From the NCBI GenBank assembly GCA_026710435.1, contig JAPOQZ010000207.1, forward strand, positions 1-49,750: 49,750 nt of DNA, in the 5' to 3' direction. The notes below the pieces were generated by a model. That model saw only the letters and a list, made by a program, of their open reading frames with translations, did no database searches and was not told where the DNA came from. Source of the stretch: a bacterium (lineage in GTDB: Bacteria > Actinomycetota > Acidimicrobiia > Spongiisociales > Spongiisociaceae). The position numbers and the translations under genes were made by a program. This document shows positions 43,700 to 49,750 of the stretch, one piece after another (position 1 is the first letter of the stretch; every line of letters begins with the position of its first letter).

Positions 43700-44871
43700 G
43701 GCAACCGATCCGGATCGGCCTGGTCGGCTTCGGATGGATGGGCCAGGCCCACTCACGCTCCTACCTGTCGATCCCCCGCTACTTCCCGGAAGCCCCGTTC
43801 CGCCCGGTGCTGGCCGGCGTGGCCGACACGGTGCCCGCCCGTATCAGCCAGGCCGTCGATGACTTCGGTTACGCGAGCGGGACCGCGGACTGGCGCGAAC
43901 TGGTCGGCCGCCCCGACCTCGATGTCATCGACATCACCGCACCGAACGCGATGCACCAGGCGATCGCCGAGGAGGCCGCGGCCGGCGGCAAGCACATCTT
44001 CTGCGAGAAGCCCGTGGGTATCTCCGCCGAGGCCACGGCCCGGATCGAGGCGGCGGCGCGGCGGGCCGGGGCGATAACCGGATGCGGCTACAACTACCGG
44101 TGGGCGCCGCTGGTCCGCTACGCGAAGCAACTGGTCGAGACCGGCCGGGTAGGCACGCCGACCCATTACCGCGGCCGTTTCTTCAGTATGTACGGGAGGG
44201 ACCGGCTCGGTTTGCTCAGCTGGCGGTTTCTCCACGACAGGGCCGGCTACGGTGCTCTCAGCGACATCATGTCCCATGCCATCGACATGGCCCAGTTCCT
44301 CTACGGACCTGTCCGGCGGTTGGTGGCGACCCGGGATACATTCGTGCGGGAACGGCCTCTCCCCAAGCCGGGTGCCGGAACCCACTACGACAGGGGTTCG
44401 CCGGACGACCCGACCGGGGAGGTGACCAACGAGGACTACGTGGGGGCTCTCGTCGAGTTCGAGAACGGAGCTCGGGGCACCCTCGAGGCTGACCGCGCCA
44501 TCTTCGGACCGCAGAGCCAGATGGCGTTCGAGCTGAACGGATCGAAGGGAGCCATCTCGTGGGACCACGAGAAGCTCAACCAGCTACGCCTCTACCTGCC
44601 CGAGGAGCAGCCGGAGGACGGATTCATCGAGGTGCTGGGAGGTGACCGGTTCCACCGCCAAGCCAACCTCGTACCCGGTGGGGGCAACTCGATCGGCTTC
44701 GAAGACATGAAGATCATCGAGGCGTACGAGTTCTTGACGTCGGTGTCCAACGGGCATCCCCACGACCCGGGCTTCGACGCCGCTCTCGCCAATGCCGAGG
44801 TAGCGGCTGCGATGATCCGCTCGTGGCGGTCCGAGCGATGGGAGGACGTAGAGTCCCTGCGCATCGATTGA
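43696..44871 (+). CDS. Gfo/Idh/MocA family oxidoreductase (second copy)
   Basis: NAD(P)-dependent sugar/cyclitol dehydrogenase of 391 aa. The Rossmann motif is IRIGLVGFGWMGQAHS, the catalytic motif is IFCEKPVGISAEA, and the substrate block is GYGALSDIMSHAIDMAQFLYG. It is longer than IolG (336 aa) because of an insertion around residues 215-250 (RERPLPKPGAGTHYDRG). The ATG overlaps the previous gene's TGA (ATGA). The substrate is not identifiable; scyllo-inositol or a related cyclitol is a reasonable guess. Confidence 0.85.
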   Translation: MRQPIRIGLVGFGWMGQAHSRSYLSIPRYFPEAPFRPVLAGVADTVPARISQAVDDFGYASGTADWRELVGRPDLDVIDITAPNAMHQAIAEEAAAGGKHIFCEKPVGISAEATARIEAAARRAGAITGCGYNYRWAPLVRYAKQLVETGRVGTPTHYRGRFFSMYGRDRLGLLSWRFLHDRAGYGALSDIMSHAIDMAQFLYGPVRRLVATRDTFVRERPLPKPGAGTHYDRGSPDDPTGEVTNEDYVGALVEFENGARGTLEADRAIFGPQSQMAFELNGSKGAISWDHEKLNQLRLYLPEEQPEDGFIEVLGGDRFHRQANLVPGGGNSIGFEDMKIIEAYEFLTSVSNGHPHDPGFDAALANAEVAAAMIRSWRSERWEDVESLRID

Positions 44872-44970
44872 AACATGTAGCGGTGCGCACGGTTCCGCGC
44901 GTGAATCCTCAGGGAGGGAACCGGGGCGCCGGGTGAGGAGAGGGCCCCCGGTGGGCCAAGAGGAGATGAC

Positions 44971-46815
44971 ATGGAAACCATCAGGTTGACAACGGCCCAG
45001 GCGATAGTCCGGTGGCTGCTCAGCCAGTACACCACTGTCGACGGAGAGGAGGTACCGGTCTTTGCCGGAGCCTTCGGTATCTTCGGCCACGGCAACGTGA
45101 CCTGCCTGGCAGAGGCCCTCGAACCGGTGCAGGACCGCTTGCCCACCTGGCGGGGACACAACGAGCAGTCGATGGCGCTGGCGGCAGTGGCCTACGGCAA
45201 GGCCATGCGGGGACGGCGCATCATGATCGCCACCTCTTCGATCGGCCCCGGCTGCACCAACATGGTCACCGCCGCGGCGGTCGCCCACGCCAACCGGCTT
45301 CCCCTAATGATCTTCGCAGGCGACACCTTCCAGCACCGCATCGTCGACCCGGTGCTCCAGCAGATCGAGGTTTTCGAGGATCCGACGGTCACTGTGTGCG
45401 ACGCCTTCAAGCCGGTCAGCCGCTACTGGGACCGCATCACCAGGCCCGAGCAGGTGGTCCAGTCGCTGCCTCAAGCGCTTGCGGTGATGCTGGACCCCGC
45501 CAGCCGGGGACCGGCGTTCCTGGCCCTTCCGCAGGACATCCAGGGCGAAGCCTACGACTACCCGGCGCGCTTCTTCGACCACCAAGTCCACTACATCCGG
45601 CGTCCGGGACCCGATCCCCGGGATGTGGAGCAGGCTGCCGCGGTGCTCGCCGGCGCGAGGAGCCCGATGATCATCGCAGGCGGCGGCGTCCACTATTCGG
45701 GCGCGGTCGCGACCCTCACCGACTTCGCGGTGCGCCGAGGCATCCCGGTGGTCGAGACAGTGGCGGGCAAGGCCACCATGGTCCACGATCATCCGAACTA
45801 CGCAGGTCCGATCGGTGTCACCGGCTCGGCAGCCGCCAACTCGGTGGCCGAGGACGCCGACGTCGTGCTGGCGGGCGGCACCCGGCTGCAGGACTTCACG
45901 ACCGGGTCGTGGGCCGTGTTCAAGCATCCCGACGTCCGGTTCGTCTCTATCAACACCTCCCGGTGGGACGCCCACAAGCAGTCGGCAACCCCCGTCCTGG
46001 GCGACGCGAGGGTGTCCATCGAGGCCGTCGACCGCCTGCTGGGAGACTACCGGGCACCCACCTCCTGGCTGGAGACGGCGCAGACCCACATCGGCGACTG
46101 GCACCGCTACCTCGACTCGTGGAAGTCCCGCGAAGTCAAGCGAAGCCCCGCCTACGCGCAGGTCATCCAAACCGTCAACGGACTCTGCGACGAAGACGAC
46201 TACTGCCTGTCGGCGGCCGGGGGCCTGCCCGGCGAGTTGACCATGGGATGGCGATCGAAGTCGGTGGGCAGCTTCGACTCCGAATACGGCTACTCGACGA
46301 TGGGCTACGAGGTGGCCGGGGCGTGGGGAGCGAGGATGGCGAGGCCCTCCGGCGACGTGATCGCCTGGGTCGGCGACGGCTCCTACCTGATGATGAACTC
46401 GGACATCTACTCGACGGTAATGACGGGTCAGAAGGTGATCTTCATGGTGATGGACAACGGCGGGTTCGCCGTGATCAACCGGTTGCAGGTGAACACCGGA
46501 GGAGCCGAGTTCAACAACCTGTTGCGCACCACGCGCCACGACGCGTACTTCCGCGTCGACTTCGTGAGTCACGTCAGGTCGATGGGTGCGCTGGCGGAGA
46601 AGGTGGAGCGGCTCGAGGACCTGCCGGATGCTTGGCGGAGAGCCAAGGCCGCCGATCGCAGCTACGCCATCGTGATGGACATCGACCAGTACACATGGAC
46701 CGAGGGCGGTGCATGGTGGGAGGTCGGAGTACCGGAGGTGAGTGACCGGGAGCAGGTGAGGGTCGCCCGGGCTGCGTGGGAAGCAGAGCGCAAGCACCAG
46801 AGGGTGGGGATATGA
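44971..46815 (+). CDS. iolD: 3D-(3,5/4)-trihydroxycyclohexane-1,2-dione hydrolase IolD
   Basis: Thiamine-diphosphate enzyme that opens the six-membered ring in myo-inositol breakdown. The N-terminal PYR domain has the IolD-specific GAFGIFGHGNVTCLAEAL and RGHNEQSMALAA, which carries the ThDP-activating Glu. The central domain follows, then the PP domain with the ThDP motif GDGSYLMMNSDIYSTVMTGQ and the Asn-Gly in MVMDNGGFAVINRLQ. At 614 aa it is full length. GAGGAG lies eight bases before the ATG. The 100-bp gap before it holds only GC-rich sequence. Confidence 0.95.
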   Translation: METIRLTTAQAIVRWLLSQYTTVDGEEVPVFAGAFGIFGHGNVTCLAEALEPVQDRLPTWRGHNEQSMALAAVAYGKAMRGRRIMIATSSIGPGCTNMVTAAAVAHANRLPLMIFAGDTFQHRIVDPVLQQIEVFEDPTVTVCDAFKPVSRYWDRITRPEQVVQSLPQALAVMLDPASRGPAFLALPQDIQGEAYDYPARFFDHQVHYIRRPGPDPRDVEQAAAVLAGARSPMIIAGGGVHYSGAVATLTDFAVRRGIPVVETVAGKATMVHDHPNYAGPIGVTGSAAANSVAEDADVVLAGGTRLQDFTTGSWAVFKHPDVRFVSINTSRWDAHKQSATPVLGDARVSIEAVDRLLGDYRAPTSWLETAQTHIGDWHRYLDSWKSREVKRSPAYAQVIQTVNGLCDEDDYCLSAAGGLPGELTMGWRSKSVGSFDSEYGYSTMGYEVAGAWGARMARPSGDVIAWVGDGSYLMMNSDIYSTVMTGQKVIFMVMDNGGFAVINRLQVNTGGAEFNNLLRTTRHDAYFRVDFVSHVRSMGALAEKVERLEDLPDAWRRAKAADRSYAIVMDIDQYTWTEGGAWWEVGVPEVSDREQVRVARAAWEAERKHQRVGI

Positions 46816-46853
46816 GGACCAGAATGGCAACCGGAATCCGGAGGAGGTAGAGG

Positions 46854-47657
46854 ATGGGACGCTTCAGCGGCAAGGTGGCGCTGGTCACCGGAAGCACGCA
46901 GGGTCTCGGTCAGGCGATCGCCGAACGGCTCGTCGAGGAAGGCCTGGAAGGTCTGGTGGTAACCGGACGCAACACGGAGCGGGGCGAGACGGTCGCCGCC
47001 CGGCTGAACGGAGAGTGCCGGACGGTCTTCATCGCGGCCGACCTCGCGGAACCGGATGCGCCCGCCCGGCTCATCGACGAGACCGACCGGGCGTTCGGAC
47101 GCGTGGATGTCCTGGTAAACGCCGCCGGCGACTCGCATAGGGGGACGATCGAGGACACGAGCACCGAGCTGTTCGACCATCTGATGGCCGTGAACGTCCG
47201 GGCGCCTTTCATGCTGATGCAGGGTGCGATACGCGTGATGCGCAGGGAGGGAATCGAAGGCACGATCGTCAACATCGCCTCGATCGCTTCGCACGGAGGA
47301 CCCCCCTACCTGACGGCCTATTCGACCACCAAGGGCGCCCTCGTGATCCTCACCCGCAACGTCGCCCATTCGGTGGCGTGGGACCGCATCCGGGTCAACG
47401 CCCTCAACATCGGGTGGATGGACAGCCCGGCGGAGCACGTGATCCGCGAGCGATTCCACGGAGGCGACCCGCAATGGCTGGAGAAGGCGGAGGCGTCCCA
47501 GCCCTTCGGGCGGCTCCTCAAGACACCCGAGGTTGCCCGGGCGGTCGCCTTTCTCGCCTCGGATGACTCGGGGATGATGACCGGGGCTGCCGTCGACTTC
47601 AACCAGATAGTCGTGGGGACCGAACCGGGGCCTGCCCCTCGCCCCGCCGACCGGTGA
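46854..47657 (+). CDS. Short-chain dehydrogenase/reductase
   Basis: Classical SDR of 267 aa. The nucleotide motif is VTGSTQGLGQAIAE, NNAG is replaced by VNAAGDS, the catalytic Ser is in VNIASIASHGG, and YSTTK holds the Tyr and Lys. The C-terminus reads VAFLASDDSGMMTGAAVDFNQ. The ATG follows GGAGG by about eight bases. Such SDRs often accompany inositol genes and oxidise or reduce inosose isomers; the substrate is not certain here. Confidence 0.88.
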   Translation: MGRFSGKVALVTGSTQGLGQAIAERLVEEGLEGLVVTGRNTERGETVAARLNGECRTVFIAADLAEPDAPARLIDETDRAFGRVDVLVNAAGDSHRGTIEDTSTELFDHLMAVNVRAPFMLMQGAIRVMRREGIEGTIVNIASIASHGGPPYLTAYSTTKGALVILTRNVAHSVAWDRIRVNALNIGWMDSPAEHVIRERFHGGDPQWLEKAEASQPFGRLLKTPEVARAVAFLASDDSGMMTGAAVDFNQIVVGTEPGPAPRPADR

Positions 47658-47706
47658 CGTCGTACGATCAGCCGGCCCGGCGCCTCACCGCAGCCGAGGA
47701 GTCTTA

Positions 47707-48558
47707 GTGAGTTCCCTGCTCAAAGCCCGCTTGGATAGGCAGGTGACCGTCGAGGTGACACCGGAGAGTGCCGGATGGACCTACCTTGACTTCCGCGTGG
47801 TGCAACTCCGGCCCGGAGATCGCTTCCGGCAGGACTCGGACGGGCGGGAGGTGGCGCTGGTGCCGATCTCCGGAAGTGGGCTGGTCGGCGTGGGCGCCGA
47901 GGTCATCGAACTGGGCCGGGCGGGGGTGTTCGAGGAGGTACCCCAAGTCCTCTACGTGCCACCTGGAAGGTCCACGGAGGTCTCCACCGTGGGCGGCTTC
48001 GTGTTCACGATCGGGGGCGCCCCCGCCGAGGGGGGCCTACCGCTGCGGGTGTTCGAACCTGCCGAGATGCGAGTCGAACTGCGGGGAGGGGGCGCTTCCC
48101 ACCGGCAGATCTCCCATATCCTCTCGGCCCCCCTACCCGCCGAGCGGCTCATCCTGTACGAGGGTTACGCACCCAGGGGCACCTGGTCGGGCTGGGCGCC
48201 CCACTGCCACGACGGCTACGGGGGGTCCCCCTACCTGGAGGAGGTGTACTACTTCCGCCTGCAACCGGCTACGGGATTCTGCCTGCACCGGAACTGGCGC
48301 GAGGACAGGGACTACGACGAGGTCCTCGTCTGCGAGGACGGCGACACGGCACTCGTCCCCCAGGGATTCCACTCCACGGTGGCCTGCCCGGGAACCAACA
48401 TGTACTTCCTCAACTACCTGGCGGGTGAGCCGGTCGGCGAGGAACGAGCCCGTGGTCCCTATTTCCATCCGGACCACACCTGGATCCACGACGACTGGGA
48501 CGCGGGCGTGATGACGCTGCCCGCCGCGGGAGCGAAGACCGGAACCGTTAGCGAATGA
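47707..48558 (+). CDS. iolB: 5-deoxy-glucuronate isomerase IolB
   Basis: Converts 5-deoxy-glucuronate to 5-dehydro-2-deoxygluconate, the substrate of IolC. Double cupin fold with metal site residues in WSGWAPHCHDGYGGSPYLEEVYY-type sequence (WAPHCHDG and LEEVYYF) and the partner His in LVPQGFHSTVACPGTNMYFLNYLAG. Pro-His-Cys-His in place of the more usual PPHKHD is a minor variation. At 283 aa it is full length. The GTG at 47707 has GAGGAG upstream. Confidence 0.93.
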   Translation: MSSLLKARLDRQVTVEVTPESAGWTYLDFRVVQLRPGDRFRQDSDGREVALVPISGSGLVGVGAEVIELGRAGVFEEVPQVLYVPPGRSTEVSTVGGFVFTIGGAPAEGGLPLRVFEPAEMRVELRGGGASHRQISHILSAPLPAERLILYEGYAPRGTWSGWAPHCHDGYGGSPYLEEVYYFRLQPATGFCLHRNWREDRDYDEVLVCEDGDTALVPQGFHSTVACPGTNMYFLNYLAGEPVGEERARGPYFHPDHTWIHDDWDAGVMTLPAAGAKTGTVSE

Positions 48559-49499
48559 GTGTGATTCCCTCGGAGATACCGGCCGAGGTTCTGGCTTTCA
48601 ACGCCCGGGTGGCTGACCAGATCCGCAATGTACCCCCGGTGTGGGAGGTGGGAGCCGCAGCGGGCCGGAGGGCCAGGGAAGAGGGCAAGTCGCTGCTGGG
48701 TCCTCCCCGCCTGTCACCGAGGGCGTCGGAACGCACCATAGACGGGCCCGGCGGTCCCATCAGATTGCGGATAATCCACCCGGAGGGTCGAGCGGCGCGG
48801 GGGATCTTCCTCCATATCCACGGCGGGGGATGGGTATGGGGAGGGCCGCACCACCACGACCCGCAGATGACAGCCCTCGCCGATGCCACGGGCCTGATCA
48901 CGGTGTCCACCTCCTACCGCCTGGCGCCCGAGCATCCTTACCCGGCTGCACCCGACGACTGCGAGACCGCCGCCCTCTGGCTCTGGCGCAACGGAGGCGA
49001 CGTCCTCGGCCACGACCTGGTCGCGATCGGGGGCGAGTCGGCGGGAGGACACCTCACCGCCGTGACCTGCCTGCGACTGAGGGACGGGCACGGTCGTACC
49101 CCTTTCCGGACCGCGCTGCTCACCTATGGCGCCTTCGACCTGCGTGGAACACCCTCGATGCGGGCCTTCGGCGACCGGCCGCTAACACTCAACACGTCTT
49201 CCACCGACTGGTTCGTGGAACTCTTCGCCGGCGACGGGGACCTTGAGAACCCCGACATCTCCCCCATCTGGGCCGACCTGAGCGGGCTTCCCCCTGCCCT
49301 GTTCACCGTCGGTACGCTCGATCCGCTGCTCGACGACACGTTGTTCATGGCCGCCCGCTGGAAAGCCGCCGGGAACCACTCGCAACTCGATGTCTGGCCC
49401 GGCGCCCTGCATGCCTTCGACCTGTTCGACAATGCCTACGGGCGGGCTGCCCGCGGCCGGATGCACAGCTTCCTCAACTCGGCCCTAGGAGGGTGCTGA
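48555..49499 (+). CDS. Alpha/beta hydrolase (HSL-type esterase), 3' end captured by a repeat
   Basis: Hormone-sensitive-lipase family esterase of 314 aa. Oxyanion-hole motif HGGGWVWG, nucleophile elbow GGESAGG (about residue 155), the acid Asp in VGTLDPLLDD, and the His in GALHAFDLFD. The ATG overlaps the iolB stop (ATGA). The last residues, LGGC and the TGA stop, are encoded by the left end of element A5 (from 49485), so the original C-terminal end has been replaced; family members normally end within a few residues of here, and activity is probably kept. Its role in the inositol locus could be hydrolysis of a lactone or acyl ester. Confidence 0.88.
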   Translation: MSVIPSEIPAEVLAFNARVADQIRNVPPVWEVGAAAGRRAREEGKSLLGPPRLSPRASERTIDGPGGPIRLRIIHPEGRAARGIFLHIHGGGWVWGGPHHHDPQMTALADATGLITVSTSYRLAPEHPYPAAPDDCETAALWLWRNGGDVLGHDLVAIGGESAGGHLTAVTCLRLRDGHGRTPFRTALLTYGAFDLRGTPSMRAFGDRPLTLNTSSTDWFVELFAGDGDLENPDISPIWADLSGLPPALFTVGTLDPLLDDTLFMAARWKAAGNHSQLDVWPGALHAFDLFDNAYGRAARGRMHSFLNSALGGC

Positions 49500-49591
49500 G
49501 CAATCCGCCGGCGGCCTGCCAACCGCCGGCATAATTCCTGGGCCGGCGGGCGGCAGGCCCGAGCAATCGCAATTGTTCAGCACCCTCCTAG
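49485..49591 (-). repeat. Family A palindromic element, copy A5 (107 bp, full length)
   Basis: Same length and inverted ends as A1 and A2, in the orientation of A1. The left end lies inside the esterase gene, whose stop codon (49497-49499) it supplies. The right CTAG overlaps the start of copy L4 (CTAGTGTCCCGAGTC). Confidence 0.88.
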
Positions 49592-49750
49592 TGTCCCGAG
49601 TCTTTAGTTCGGTTGTGTTTGGAAGACGTGCGGTCATGCGACGGGTTGGTTGTGTCACAGGCCTGTTGCATGCTTGTAGATAACCGCAAAGCGCCAACGG
49701 TCCGCTTTCGGTACCGACCGGACCGTGATTTGGTTCATGTTGTCCACCCA
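49589..49750 (+). repeat. Family L interspersed element, copy L4 (cut by window end)
   Basis: TAGTGTCCCGAGTCTTTAG and the following bases match the left half of L2 (GATAACCGCAAAGCGCCAA; TTTCGGTACCGACC) and the inverted right half of L3. It is cut by the end of the window. I see no gene in it. Confidence 0.7.

Noticed and set aside
45304..46830. Minus-strand open frame of 508 codons opposite iolD, and a second plus-strand frame of 577 codons within it
   Set aside because: Both are shadows of iolD caused by high GC; composition is Arg/Gly/Pro rich and no motif is seen, whereas iolD carries every ThDP motif.
165..49591. Repeats considered as a CRISPR array
   Set aside because: Copies are kilobases apart, in both orientations and much longer than CRISPR repeats, with no spacers or cas genes.

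Overview
The window is GC-rich (two-thirds GC in sampled lines) and densely packed, with many 4-base ATGA/GTGA overlaps and frequent GTG starts. The gene set (actinobacterial-type class II fumarase, SufB/SufD/Rieske/SufC, a family 5 uracil-DNA glycosylase of the mycobacterial type, an MprAB-like two-component pair, ABC-fed inositol catabolism) points to an actinobacterium, possibly an uncultivated Acidimicrobiia-like lineage. That placement is inference; there is no rRNA or other marker in the window.

Layout. 0-5.3 kb: fumC, an L-2-hydroxyglutarate oxidase, and a response regulator/sensor kinase pair. 5.3-6.8 kb: interspersed repeats and a small secreted His-rich protein. 6.8-14.7 kb: a split SUF iron-sulfur locus. 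sufD-Rieske-sufC is separated from sufB by a TIM-barrel lipoprotein, udgB and a sigma-70 gene. 14.8-21.5 kb: glutamate synthase (gltB, gltD) and a small Rossmann protein. 21.6-27.3 kb: a broken PII (glnB) gene, a class V aminotransferase, an operon of FAD oxidoreductase plus two aconitase-X subunits, and a LON-domain gene with a partner. 27.6-49.5 kb: a large inositol locus. Its first half holds the binding protein, permease, ATPase, iolC, iolG and an RmlD-like gene. Its second half holds iolE, an SMP-30 lactonase, a 2-hydroxyacid dehydrogenase, a second Gfo/Idh dehydrogenase, iolD, an SDR, iolB and an esterase. Between the halves lie a trypsin-like lipoprotein, an AT-richer orphan gene of 537 codons, two tandem MFS paralogues and a pile-up of repeats.

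The most distinctive structure is a set of three families of short non-coding, terminal-inverted-repeat elements that the genes do not explain. Family A is 107 bp, with three full copies, two partial or deleted copies and one remnant. Family L is about 345-350 bp, with four copies. Family D is about 210 bp, with two good copies and one decayed copy. All have ends at CTAG (or TAG) and abut each other while sharing that tetranucleotide. They sit repeatedly on TAG stop codons (fumC, sufC), so insertion leaves the protein intact; in the terminal esterase the element supplies the last residues and the stop.

How the genes work together: the ABC system imports a cyclitol or sugar, IolG oxidises it, IolE and IolD dehydrate and open the ring, IolB isomerises the product and IolC phosphorylates it. 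The aldolase (iolJ), the semialdehyde dehydrogenase (iolA) and a regulator are not in the window. Other points worth attention are an ABC permease twice the usual length through an internal membrane insertion, and two short upstream ORFs with good ribosome sites placed over downstream gene starts.
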